Assembly: GCA_015680685.1 (NCBI GenBank)
Contig: MNCI01004094.1
Coordinates: forward strand, 154,907 to 190,939
Reading direction: 5' to 3'
Source: Gnetum montanum
Taxonomy: Eukaryota > Streptophyta > Gnetopsida > Gnetales > Gnetaceae
DNA length: 36,033 bases
Made by a program: the position numbers and the translations under genes. Shown here piece after piece: positions 21,327-31,645 of this stretch (the first letter of the stretch is position 1; each line of letters begins with the position of its first letter). The notes beneath the pieces are model-generated. The model saw nothing but the letters and a program-made list of their open reading frames with translations, searched no databases and was not told the DNA's origin.

Positions 21327-23697
21327 TGTCTCTCTCATAGGATAATGATAACGCAACATCTAGCAAGGAAATTCATTGGAGAACCAATGAAATTTACAAT
21401 CAAGAAGAAGTTTGGAGAACTCAATCTTATGCAGGAGTTTCATATGTTCATGGACATCCCAATAATACCTAAGGACTCTTGNGTGTGATTTGGTTGAACT
21501 CCATAGATAGACTAGTTGTGGAACCTAAATAGTTANACCCATAAGGCCTAGGACCTTCTCAATGGTTAGCAAGAGTACATCAAGGGATGATTGGGAGACT
21601 TACAAAAGTTATGATGAGTCTTCCAGTTCTCTCTCTTCCTCTGCTCTTTCAATGTTAGGTTGTGACATGGATGACTATTCCTCAAGGGGTTGATATAGAA
21701 ATAAAAATTAAACCCACAAGCAAAATTAGGAATTCCAACATGAACATAGACAACATCATCCCAACTCATGAACTCACAACCTACTTAGTGACGATGAATC
21801 CCTGCTAGCCACTAAAAGCCTAATGCATATAACATAGGCCATTTAGATATCTTATAGGCATCGCAAGGAAAGCTGTCTACCTACGCTTGATTTAAAAAAC
21901 TTTCCTAAGTTCTCAGGAGGCTACGATTTAGATCCGCAACATCATTTACAAGCCTTCTATGATGCCTATGCATGGAACAACATTGAGAATGGGTGGTAAA
22001 AAATTAAGCTCTTTCCTATGACACTTGTTGGCCAAGAAAAAGTATGATATATGTCTTTAAAATCAAAATCAATTTTCCATTGGCCGATAATGGTGGAACT
22101 CTTCAATGAAAGATATCAAACCTGTGCAAGAGTGTCAACCTTAAGGAGACAAATCCAAAAGTGGAAACAAGGGCAACATGAACCCTTGGACATGGTCTTA
22201 GAAAGATATTACTCTTTGTTAAACAAATGCCCAAGCCATGGTTTCTTTGAGGAAAGGCTAATGTGTCACATCATGGATGGGCTCCGTAATAAAATGAGGG
22301 AGATCCTAGGGATGTATGTCCTAGGTCAACTATATGAACTATGAACCCACCAATTCCAAGAGCTTATTAAGCGAGCAGCAAAAGAAGAAGGAGAAATAGC
22401 CAAATGGGAGAATGTTGAAAAATATCAACAAGACCAAACTCTTAAAGAAACGAAGGTTCATAATCATGAAGAGGAGAAATCAACTCACCTTGAGAAGGTA
22501 GAACCATCACCATCTTTGCCAATACTAAAATTACTAGATGAAATTGAGGACAAAATTAATAAGATGACAGAGTGGGTACATGAAAAATGTAGAGAATATG
22601 CTAACATTATTAGAGGGAAAACCATGCAAGATAACCTTGACAACTAGAACAAACAGAGGATACCAAACCTAGAAATAGGATAGAACACCATTCGACAATC
22701 GAAAAGAAGGATTGAAGAAAATAAGGATAGGGGCTCAACTACAAATCATAAGTATCAATGTGATGTTTGCTTGTATTATCACCCCAAAGGCCAATGCCTA
22801 ATCTTCTCACATCTACATGAGCATTGTGGAAGAATGCTACACCCAGATTTCGTATAGAAATATCATGTTCAACCATAGTGGCAAAACCCCTAGTCATGGG
22901 GGATACCATCACCAAACTGGCCACACCCTTCGTACACCCCAAAACCAAGTGCTTATTATGTTCAACATCCTATTTCTCCAATTGGATCAACATCCTCTGC
23001 TTCATCTCATCATTATCATTCTCCCGAGTATCATCAACCCATGTCCTCTCCCACAAGATCACCACCTCATGTTCCTTACACTTCTCTTTGCCCTCAATAT
23101 TCTCATCCTTCACCTCCTTCTACATCGCCACCAATAGTATCAAAAGGATTAGCATCGCAGCACTAACCAATGAACATTACTTATCCTGCTACAGTTAACA
23201 ATAGTGGAAGTCCTCCACAACATTGGAAGCATCCTTTCTTTAGGCATGGCAATAGAAAGAGACAGCACGACTCTGGAACCACTACATCCTCCAACTTAAC
23301 ACAAGCCCAACACGATGATGTACCTTCCTCTTCAAACTTAACACCTCTTGTTATCTTATCCAAGCCACCAATTAAAACTTCAAGAATCATGCAAGCTAAT
23401 GAATATAACAATGTGAAGGGACATATCAATCCTTGCATACTACCTTATGGTCATGGGTGTCATAGTGGGTTAGCTTCTTATGACATGGCCACATCTTATA
23501 ATCTACCCCACTATGCCTACTTTAATCAAGTGTGTGAACCCCAATTTGGGTACATTCCTGCCACCATACCAAAAGACACCCAATGGTTTGGATATGACCA
23601 AACCTCAATATTTTCAACATGCATGGATTCTAACTTTCCATTTATTAATTCTCGCCATGATCAAAGGTTTAGTCATGGGGGATACCCCCCATTCTAA
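21327..23697 (+). pseudogene. Z gag polyprotein, decayed
   Basis: The likely start is the ATG at 21327 (MSLS, then an early stop). A Ser-rich stretch follows near 21590-21650. The capsid-like core at about 21890-22345 includes FPKFSGGYDLDPQHHLQAFY, KQGQHEPLDMVLERYYSLL and IMDGLRNKMREILGMY, matching W gag block by block. A charged helical region follows. A zinc knuckle YQCDVCLYYHPKGQC at 22753-22797 has spacing C-x2-C-x3-H-x4-C and is better kept than in W. The Pro/Gly/Tyr-rich tail ends at the stop 23695-23697. Blocks from about 22051 to 23697 share one frame with several stops. Two Ns bracket an artefact at 21482-21536. Confidence 0.85.
21482..21536. other. Inverted LTR fragment bracketed by Ns (probable assembly artefact)
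   Basis: Bases 21483-21535 are the reverse complement of 21087-21138 in Z's own 5' LTR, exact over 52 bases, and are flanked by N at 21482 and 21536. A biological event would not be expected to produce Ns at both edges. Confidence 0.85.
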
Positions 23698-25060
23698 CAA
23701 GTAGAATTAGTAAATGTTTTTTCTTTTCTTTGGTCTTATGATTTTTTGTTTTTTAATTTTTTGTTTTCAAATTCTTCATTTTTCAATTTGTTTTTTTATC
23801 TTTTTAAGGGTAATATCATCTATGAAGCAAATACTCATGTGACCCATTGATTGAGATGTCATTCTATGTTATCAAGTCACAAGTGACTAATTATTTGGAC
23901 AGTGAGCCCACAACATCCACCCATCCATTCTATTAATAAGAGGTTCTACTCTGGGTACGATGATATTCTTGTTATCATTAAAAATTAAAACTTTGTACCC
24001 ATTATGCCCATAATAAAGAGTGACAAACTAAGAGGGAATGACAAGGGTGTGACATTAAGGGAACTTGTGGATTCTCTTTGATGACATCTGTATGTGCTAT
24101 CATGTAGCTTGGTTGTACTGAGATCGTTGTAGATCTAACGAACAATGGGAGTAAGAGTTGTAATAAAGGCACTCAACAAAGGAGCTCAATGTTGTTCTAG
24201 AGGGTCCCAATGGAAAGACATGCACCCATGCTTGAAGGTTGGCGACTTCTCTGGATCACCTTTTCGGGAAGACAAAGTGCAAAAAGCAGCCAAAAGAAGC
24301 CAGAAAGAAAAGAAAGAAGAAAAGCAGAAAAGAAAAGCTTAAGAAGAATGTGCCATAGACAAATTTGTATCACTTCTACCTTACACAAAATGCCAAGTGA
24401 TTGTACACCTTACTATCATGATGCTCTTATGGTTGTTTATCATTGGGATGAAACAATGCAATGTCACTGATTCGATGTATGGACTTGATTTTGATAATGG
24501 AGCAACAAGATACTAGTACTTTAATCATGCACAACACTTTGGATTCATTATGCCTAGGGTAAGTTACCTCACATCCCTATCTTTACAACCCCTTCTACAA
24601 TTCATCCCATCTCACAACCCAAGTACTTATAACTTGTGTCTTGTGTAACATAGAATTCATACCTCATCGTGGTGTTATTTAACATGTGTGTGTTTTGTTG
24701 CATAGGTGCATATTACATTTAACCCTTCTAGTGCCTATGGACATTTTAAGGCATGGTTACAAAAGGGTATGATAGGTTGGAACCTACTTTGCGGAGGATC
24801 CACTTGCATGACTTTTGTAATTGGTACTTTTCCCACACCCCATGTTCTTTCCTTTGTCATTATTTCAACCAAATGTTCCTTAGAATCACTACATATCCTT
24901 TTTCCTCACCCTATTCAAAGAACTTCATTGTATAACTCCACTTCATTACACTTTTGGTGCCTTAATTTTCATTGACATTATCGAAAAACCTTTTAAATCT
25001 ACTTCACATCCTTCATTTTGGCTATAAAAAAACTTGAGAAATCATCAATTTTACTAAGTA
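23698..25060. other. Z spacer between gag and ORF2, no recognised gene
   Basis: About 1.4 kb that begins with a T-rich run (23715-23810). No domain is recognisable. A short Lys/Glu/Arg-rich open frame at 24145-24342 looks compositional. Nothing here resembles a protease or RT, although this is where they would follow gag in W. Confidence 0.55.
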
Positions 25061-25076
25061 CCCTATTTTGAATAGG

Positions 25077-25200
25077 ATGCGATATCGGGTACCCAGTATC
25101 AAGTCCAACGCAATATCAGGTACGTGCTATCACATACACGATATCACGTCTATAAAAACTATATATATATATATATGAGACCCCCACGTGCTTAGAAGTC
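25077..25200 (+). promoter_or_regulatory. U3-like internal promoter segment upstream of Z ORF2
   Basis: From 25077 the sequence reads TGCGATATCGGGTACCCAG, followed by three further GATATC-like or CAATATCAGG words, then TATAAAA at 25151-25157 and an AT dinucleotide run at 25160-25176. The order, GATATC words then TATA box, is that of the U3 of the W and Z LTRs. The rest of an LTR (R, U5, PBS) is not seen, so this may be a U3 remnant or a duplicated promoter. It lies about 540 bases before the ORF2 start. Function is inferred. Confidence 0.5.
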
Positions 25201-25690
25201 ATTTTCAATAGTTAATGCAAGGGGGTTGTTCAAATTTTGTTCTACAATTTTTAGCTCTTTGAGAGTCTAACATTCAACTGTCAATATCTTGCTCATTAAC
25301 ACTCTGATTTCCCTTTCAATTGCACCTAATTAAACCTAGAGTGTTTAACTTAGTTATGGGGGAGAGGTACAGTAGAATTTGCACATGATTTTTTCAAAAT
25401 TTACTATCACACAAAGGATATCATAAGGGTAAGTACTATTAGGAAATATTAAAAACTCATGCCAAACTAAGTTTCTTCCTTCACCCAAATCATTTAAATT
25501 ATTGTTGGAGTTACCTAAGCAAATTAGGCCTAACATTAAAACTTTTAGGGGGAACTTCCTTGAAAAATTTTTAACTTTGAAATCACACTAAGCAAAGAAT
25601 TCAACATTTATTAAACACAATGAGTAAGGTATGAGATAATTGAACTTCTTTAAATAACCTTACTAACAATTGATCTTTGTGTGATTACAA
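25201..25690. other. Z leader of ORF2, no recognised feature
   Basis: About 490 AT-rich bases between the TATA-like segment and the first ATG of ORF2. No conserved motif is seen. If the upstream segment acts as promoter this would be an untranslated leader. Confidence 0.4.
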
Positions 25691-28447
25691 ATGGCCCCTA
25701 AATGAGGACAACATGGAGGACCTTCTCAAGGTGTAGCCAAGCATTCGAGAAGAGGCAAAGGCCAAGGACCTCATGCAGAACATGTAGAACATGAGGCACA
25801 AATGTTCAGCATCCATCAAGAAACTCATGTTATTACATAATCTGGTCAAGTAGAAGGTGGAGAGGGCAGGGCACTTGAACAAGGACAACATCTCATGTTG
25901 CCACTAGAATGTGTTCAAGCTATTTAGGAAAGGTGCACATCTGCTAAAGTGATTATGGAACTTAATTTTGGGCCTTTTATCAAATTTTTCCTAAACCAGT
26001 CAAGGATCAACTCAAGGGATCTCCACTATGGCCTATCCTCTCGAAAAGTGGAGAATGGTATTTGGGGGAAACCTATCAATTTTAGCATAATAAAGAGGAA
26101 GGCACCACCACCACCATCGACATTAGTAGAATTTCAGTTGATTTCTCTACAAAGGCCATTGCGAAAGTTTTGAATTTTCCAAATACAGGGCCTAAAGTTG
26201 CTCATCTATCCACCTACTTTGATGTAGATGCAAGAAAAGTATGGCTAAAAAGGACATACGGCAAAGAAGACAAAACATATGAAGAACTAACCCTTGAAGA
26301 GAGAATCTACTTCAAAATTGACACCTATCACATTTTCCCAACAAAGGGATTAAACATGATTTCTACCTATGCGGCTAGAGGAAGTGCAATCTTGATGGGC
26401 AAGGTTAATGCCAATTTGCCCCATTTGTATTTAACAAAGATATTGAGATGGTTTGAAGAACGGAAGATAGGAAAGTTTGCACTCCCTTTCCATGTCTAAT
26501 TGGGAAATCTATGCTTGTGTGCTAGAATTTTGGGGTACACTAATGACATCCCTAGAAAAGCTCAAAATGCTTCATATGTTGAATTACCGAAGCCACCAGC
26601 ACCAAGAAAAGATGTTGGTGAGACACTAGAGCTTGAACAAAAACAGATGGTTGGGCCCACTACACCTTAAATGAAAAGGTCTAGCCAGCTTCTAAACACA
26701 AGGCTCAACCAACAACAAGAAGTAGGGCCCAGCACATAGCCCACAGGCCAGTAGGATCAACAACTACCATTGTCGCCATAAGATTACCGACTGTCAATGA
26801 GTCATCTCAAGGCCATCGCGGAAATGGTCAGTTGTGAAAGTAGGGATGAGGCCAATCTCTTCAAGGTGATTGATGATGTTGTACAACCCGTCATATCAAT
26901 CAATCATGCAAAGAGCAAGGTCTCAATACAAACAAGAGGAGGGGAATCGCATTGGTCACAACAAATTTTGGGAAATGTTGCTTCATTCCAAATATAATTG
27001 GAAACTAGTGAAGGCGCCATAGTGGTGATCATGCAACACTAGGATGTAGCTAGAGCAGTACAGGTGGTTGCAAATAATATCAAAGAATCATTTAATGTCT
27101 CTATTGTGCCACTAGCAAGTTTCACAGGAGCACGTGATGCTCAAGTTCTAGCCAATACCTCAATGAATCTTGCAAAATATGAGGATGCTCTAGATTGCTT
27201 GCTACAAATAGGACAAGTAATGATGTCCTTGTTTGACATCCCCCAGGATGTCACAGTGGCACAATCAAATCTCATTTCCACTAAGGGAAAGTTGTTCATG
27301 GTTGAGGTTAGGGTCGAATATGCAAAAGGCGAGTTGAGGAGACTCCAAAAAAAGTTCATTGTCCTACAAGCTGAATAGTAGGATCCATGCCAACTTGTTC
27401 CAGCCAATCAACTAGAATCATTTAGGACATAATAGCTAAATAAATTGTTAGTGGAAAATAAAAGGGTAGCAATGGAAAAGGAGAAGCATGATTGGGATAT
27501 TTCAAAAGCACAAGCTCCTTGTTGCCGAAAATCTTTGGTTGACAATAGTTGAAAAATAGAAAGAATGTTCTTAAGGAAAATTTCTAGCAAATGCGAGAAA
27601 AACTAATAAGAGTCAACCAAGACATAAGTCACTTAGCCAGAGAGAACAGAATCCTCTCAATGGAGGAGGTACACATCATCTGACAAAAGATGGCCATTGA
27701 AATAAGGTCATGGCAAAATGAAGTTAACCAGCATAAAAAATTGAAGGAACATTTTCAAGATTAGGTGGGGATGTAAAGGAGATCATTGAAAAAGAAATCC
27801 GTATGGCTAAGGACCACATTAACTCTTTTAGTGCTCAACACACTAACTAGCGAGCCATATTGGACACTTATGCCTTCGTCCACCAAACAGAATTAAAGAG
27901 CCAAGACCTGTAGATCCAAGATCTCAAAAAATACATGCAGTTGACAAATCTGCAGCATGCCAACTTGGTCATGTTAATAGCAGGGTGCCTGAGGACTAAG
28001 CTAGAGAAGTAGGTAGCTACCTCCTATGCCAAATATGAGATAGAGTTTGTTGAACACAAGAAGACACTACAGAAACTGGAGGTAGAAAACTTTGAACTAG
28101 AGGTGGTAAAAACTAACTACTAAGGCCAAAAGGACATAGCATCAGAATTGGATCGACAACTTATGGATTATCAGGAATTTAGAGACAAAGCTAGAGCCTA
28201 CAAGGAGAAATGATAACTATTTGTGGCATGGTATGTCAAAGGCAACCAGATTTTTCCACAACTATCGTGTCCATGGGAGGTTCCAACTCCGTCAAACATT
28301 AGAACATCAACATGGACAGCACATGATCCTCAAAAAGAGGAGGAAAAACTTGAGGTACTCTTTCAAAAGTATCCATTTCAAAAGCTTAGAGCACAGGATA
28401 AAGGGAAAAATCCCATGGAGGAGCCACCACCACTAGGAACCACATGA
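25691..28447 (+). pseudogene. Z ORF2: unrecognised protein with charged coiled-coil-like C-terminal half, decayed
   Basis: I do not recognise this protein. A start ATG at 25691 (MAPK, then a stop) opens a Gly/His/Gln-rich N-terminus. From about 25960 to 27378 one frame is nearly open, with SRISVDFSTKAIAKVLNFP near 26120-26180, VWLKRTYGKEDKTYEELTLE and LPHLYLTKILRWFEERKIGK. The VDFSTKAIAKVLNFP phrase loosely recalls the 'putative plant transposon protein' type of domain in other plant elements, but this is a weak impression. From about 27060 on, the translation is rich in Lys, Glu, Gln and Leu with heptad-like spacing, for example EFVEHKKTLQKLEVENFELE near 28045-28105. It ends EEPPPLGTT at 28447. 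At least two frame changes and many stops break it. Length would be about 900 residues. Confidence 0.6.
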
Positions 28448-28596
28448 GTTCCAAACAATTTTGTATTTTGTGTTGGTGTCCCAATTTTGTTTTGTCTAGT
28501 CCCACACTGTGGCATGAAATAATCCATAGTCAATCCATAATTCCATACCTATCCACAATGTAATTAAATGAACTTGTTCCTCATTTTTTTTAAGCT

Positions 28597-28627
28597 GAGG
28601 ACGAGTTTTTATTCAGTCATGGGGGTA
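28597..28627 (+). other. Z polypurine tract and conserved 3' tail
   Basis: Ends CATGGGGGTA directly before the 3' LTR. The 31 bases agree with W's tail at 462-492 except for three transitions, whereas the sequence further inside is unrelated. Confidence 0.8.
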
Positions 28628-29486
28628 TGATAAATTGTGGTTTGCCAAGCCCCAATATTAGGTACATGATATTGGGTACGCGATATTGCAACCTGGATAC
28701 GATATCGTGATTCCTATGTTAACCTATAAATATAGCACTCAGGCACACGAGGAGAAGAATTAGAATCATTAGGAGTTTTAAGTCTTTTGGGGTCAAGTCT
28801 TTTTTAGTTTTTAGTTAGTTTTTAGTTTTTTTCCCAAGTGCATGCCCATAATGTGATGCTTGTAATTGTATGGAATCTTTATTTGAGTGACATACTTGGA
28901 CACATACATGATCGGCAATAAAGATCAAGATTACTCCATCATTGCAGCATTCACTTAGCTTTTAATTTGTTTTACTTATTTATTAATTATTACTATTTTC
29001 TTAGTTAATATTCCTTTTACCATCATTTATTATTCCTATTGTTAACACAGAATGAGTACATTTTAATCACGAAATTTTAAGTATAACTACATGGTAACCC
29101 GGTAGCGTATCAAGTAGTGTCTTGAGTGATGTGCTTGGCAACCTCAGAAGTAGTACAGGAAGTCCAAGAGGCATACGGATGATTAAGGATGAATGCTCAT
29201 CGCACTTAGGCTAGCTTAGATCTTATTTCCTATTTCTTATTAGCTTAATTAAATTACTTTTCATTATCCTTAGGAGTAGCATAGTAGTAGAAACCACGTC
29301 ATACATCTCACTCTGGACTAAACCATACATGACAAAGCAAATACTAGTCCAGGTGGAAAGACAGTGAACTACAATCAACATATAACTATCTAGGTGCCAT
29401 AACTAGTCCGTCCGCGGAGTTCAATTGGATCGTGCATACACGCTCGTATTTGTATGGTTGAACATAGGGTACCTTGCCACTGATCA
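28628..29486 (+). repeat. Z 3' LTR (859 bp)
   Basis: Starts TGATAAATTG after the PPT and ends CCACTGATCA. It pairs with 20335-21191 with scattered differences and short indels. TATA box at 28725-28732. Confidence 0.93.
28725..28732 (+). promoter_or_regulatory. TATA box in Z 3' LTR
   Basis: TATAAATA at the same offset as in the 5' LTR (20430-20437). Confidence 0.6.
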
Positions 29487-30260
29487 CCAAGAAAACACCT
29501 TTTTCAACTATAGGACCTTGCTAGGACACATTGAAACAATCATACCTTGGGATTGAAACAAAATTCATCATTTTTGAACTATCAAACCATGGCTACACTA
29601 AGGAGGGACTGGGACTACATTGGCTCAGCGTAGTCCCCCTCATTCCCTAGCGTAGTCCACACCAAACTATCCCAAGTTAACCAAACATACTCAAAATCCA
29701 CTTTTAACGAAGTCTAGCACATCACTGGAGATTGTCTAGCCATGAAGCCCTCTGCTCTCATCATTTCTAACCCTTTTAACCTCACTACACTAAGAATGGG
29801 TTGGGACACTAAGAATGGGTTGGGACTACGCTGGGCTAGCGTAGTTCCCATAAAATTACCCACAATTTGATAAAAATTGCTCAAAGTATAGTTCTAGGAG
29901 TCTTGGGATGCATTGGAGTAGATTTTGGTAATATAACTATATCCTTCAATTTTTTCAAAACTCACTACATTGATAGGCAATTAGGATTACTCTAGGCCAA
30001 CATAGTCCCTCTCCAGTCCTAGCATAGTCCACCTAAAACACCCCAGAAACTGCCAAAAATAACTCAGAGCTCATTATTTGGAAGTCTTAGGACATTGCCA
30101 GAGTCAATTTCAATAGTAAAACTTAGTTTCTATAACTTTTGGAATGCAACTACTAGTTTCTATAACTTTTGGAATGCAACTACATTGGAGAAGACTAGGA
30201 ATACTCGGACTACGCTGGGCCAATGTAGTCACTGCTTAGGCCTAGTGTAGTCCACTCCAA
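29487..30260. repeat. GTAGTCC palindromic tandem array in Y, right part
   Basis: The first five bases are Z's right target duplication. Four units have cores near 29610, 29822, 29972 and 30207. The clearest is 29822-29849, where GGGACTACGCT and AGCGTAGTTCCC form a near-perfect inverted repeat around GGGCT. Two short exact tandem duplications are embedded: 19 bases at 29788-29806/29807-29825 and 30 bases at 30124-30153/30154-30183. Confidence 0.78.
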
Positions 30261-30862
30261 AATGGTCAAAAATAGGTCCAGAACTGTCCAAATCAACTCT
30301 CGAAACAACCTAAAACCTTGTTGGAACATGCCTAAACCCTATTATCATGGAAAACACCGAAAACGGGACTTATATGAAAGCCACGCTATCAAAGGATCCA
30401 ATAACAAACCCAGATTATTTGCTTAGATAAGCCAAAAAGATGAACAAAGCAGGAGAAATTTAAAAGTTAGAATCTCTTAAAAAAAAACAGTCGAAACAAA
30501 GTACTTGTGATTTTTGCTTGAATATTTTTACATTTACAACAACAAAAAGCCACGCCACGCTCACAGTTACTCCAATATGGGTATTCAGTAAACTGCAAGA
30601 AAGATACTATTATGAAATGCTTAACCTTGTTGATAAAATCATTTCTTATCATTTGTACCGTAAGATCTTGTTGAAAGACTTCAATTAGTCACACTTATAC
30701 AGATAACTTTTAGAAGAGTTTTTAACAATTGCCAATGCCCTCTTCTGGCCTGGAAAAGATTTTAAAAAGAATTAATCTGCAAGTTAGTATAAAACATATG
30801 TCAAAAAGTACATAATGAAAATACAAGTATAAAACATATGCCAAAAAGTACATCGTAACACG
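30261..30862. other. Transition from Y array to host-derived island
   Basis: After about 30370 the Y repeat vocabulary stops and the sequence changes character. No gene is recognised before 30863. A 28-base sequence at 30786-30813 is repeated at 30826-30853 with one difference. Confidence 0.5.
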
Positions 30863-31292
30863 AACAAAAATTATTACAATGTTGGAGCCAGAATCAAGAG
30901 TTGGCACGCAGGCAGAGGCCATGCCCACGGCATAACATTTAATGACCTGCATTTCAACAATGTCAACAACCCTGTCATCATAAATCACTACTAATGTGAT
31001 CAGGTGCCAGGTGGATCATGTCGCAATGAGTCAGTTGCAGTTGCAATAAGCTTGGTGAAGTATATCAATGCACGGGGCACATCTGCAGGAAAAAAGGCCG
31101 TTGAATTTCTGTGCAGTGAAACAACGGCACAGCCGTGCACAGACATTTTCATGCAAGATATTAACATCAAATTGGCAAATGCCAAAGCAGGTGATACGGT
31201 GTCATGGTGTGATAAATGAAGCTGGTACCAGTCAAGGAATCATACACACACCACCTTGTTTCTCATCAAAATCTACCACAACATCACGCTGA
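30863..31292 (+). pseudogene. Polygalacturonase (GH28) C-terminal exon fragment, host-derived pseudogene
   Basis: Polygalacturonases cut pectin in the plant cell wall. From 30881 one frame reads VGARIKSWHAGRGHAHGITF, NDLHFNNVNNPVII, then a TAA at 30992-30994 followed by a Cys codon, a position where plant enzymes usually have an aromatic-Cys pair. After that come SVAVAISLVKYINARGTSAG, KKAVEFLCS, PCTDIFMQDINIKL and VSWC. The RIKSW block, GTSA, the paired cysteines and a C-terminal GTSQGIIHTPPC are typical of plant GH28. The last block is one base out of frame; the shift lies in the A run near 31214-31216. The frame closes at 31290-31292. Only about 140 of the usual roughly 400 residues are present, with no catalytic Asp block, so it is a fragment. 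It sits inside element Y. Confidence 0.85.
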
Positions 31293-31361
31293 ATCAAATT
31301 GTCAGCGCATATAATTGGATATTGTAGAAACTGAAGATAATACAGTAGAAAAGCAGTTTTG
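31293..31361. other. Possible 3' flank of the polygalacturonase fragment
   Basis: Short stretch after the GH28 frame closes. It has the same less AT-rich character as the exon, so it may be captured host 3' flanking sequence. No polyadenylation signal can be assigned with confidence. Confidence 0.3.
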
Positions 31362-31610
31362 TTACGCAATAAAAAACAAAGACAGTTTGTGCTTAGGCCC
31401 TCTGTTTGTGGCGCTGGTAGCAGCCAAGAACATAGGCAGGCCAGTGCAGAACCATTTGTAGCAGTGGCTCACGGACATGTTGTGCAGCCTGCTCACCGAC
31501 GCGTGTAGATTCATCTTCAACACCTGCCTCTGCCGCGTTAGCTTCACCTGCGCATTTTCGTAAAGGCCGCAAGCGGTATCAAGTTCCTTTAACGGTTTAA
31601 AAAATTTAAA
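31362..31610 (-). other. Unassigned GC-richer segment with open minus-strand frames
   Basis: One minus-strand frame is open from about 31608 to 31362 (about 80 codons, including KELDTACGLYENAQVKL). A second minus frame is open from about 31562 to a stop near 31394 and has GEQAAQHVREPLLQMVLHWP. Neither is recognised. A CAG/GT context near 31551 could be a splice acceptor for the second. The segment is clearly richer in G and C than Y around it and lies in the same island as the GH28 fragment, so it may be a second piece of host DNA. This may equally be chance. Confidence 0.25.
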
Positions 31611-31612
31611 AT

Positions 31613-31645
31613 AATAATAATAATAACAATGTTATTATTATTATT
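31613..31645. repeat. Perfect 16-bp inverted repeat of AAT/ATT units
   Basis: Bases 31613-31628 (AATAATAATAATAACA) are the exact reverse complement of 31630-31645, with one base between. It is a simple-sequence hairpin at the edge of the host-like island. Confidence 0.75.

Larger units (their letters stand above)
20335..29486 (+). mobile_element. Element Z: non-autonomous LTR element with gag and a second coiled-coil-like ORF, no pol
   Basis: LTRs 20335-21191 and 28628-29486, a tRNA-Asp-type PBS, a gag homologous to W's, a PPT identical in its last ten bases to W's, and a CCATG/CCAAG target duplication define the element. It is 9.15 kb, yet no RT, RNase H or integrase motif is visible. The position of pol is taken by a 2 kb spacer with a promoter-like segment and a decayed frame of about 900 codons (25691-28447). 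It sits inside the GTAGTCC array of Y. Confidence 0.88.

Noticed and set aside
23181-23438. Minus-strand frame with a Cys-rich, membrane-like sequence
   Set aside because: Antisense shadow of Z gag's C-terminal tail; the plus frame is the one homologous to the W linker.
24145-24342. Lys/Glu/Arg-rich small protein in Z spacer
   Set aside because: The frame is short and purine-rich by composition, overlapping frames are equally open, and no domain is seen.
25077-25690. A complete third Z-type LTR inside Z
   Set aside because: Only the U3-like words and a TATA box are present. The R/U5 sequence, the TCATCA end and a PBS could not be found.
28628-29486. Solo LTR unrelated to the one at 20335
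   Set aside because: The two align along their whole length, have PBS and PPT on the correct inner sides and share a target duplication, so they are one element's pair.
30467-30988. Minus-strand open frames as host genes
   Set aside because: The one overlapping 30863-30988 is antisense to the GH28 fragment and the other shows no recognisable features.
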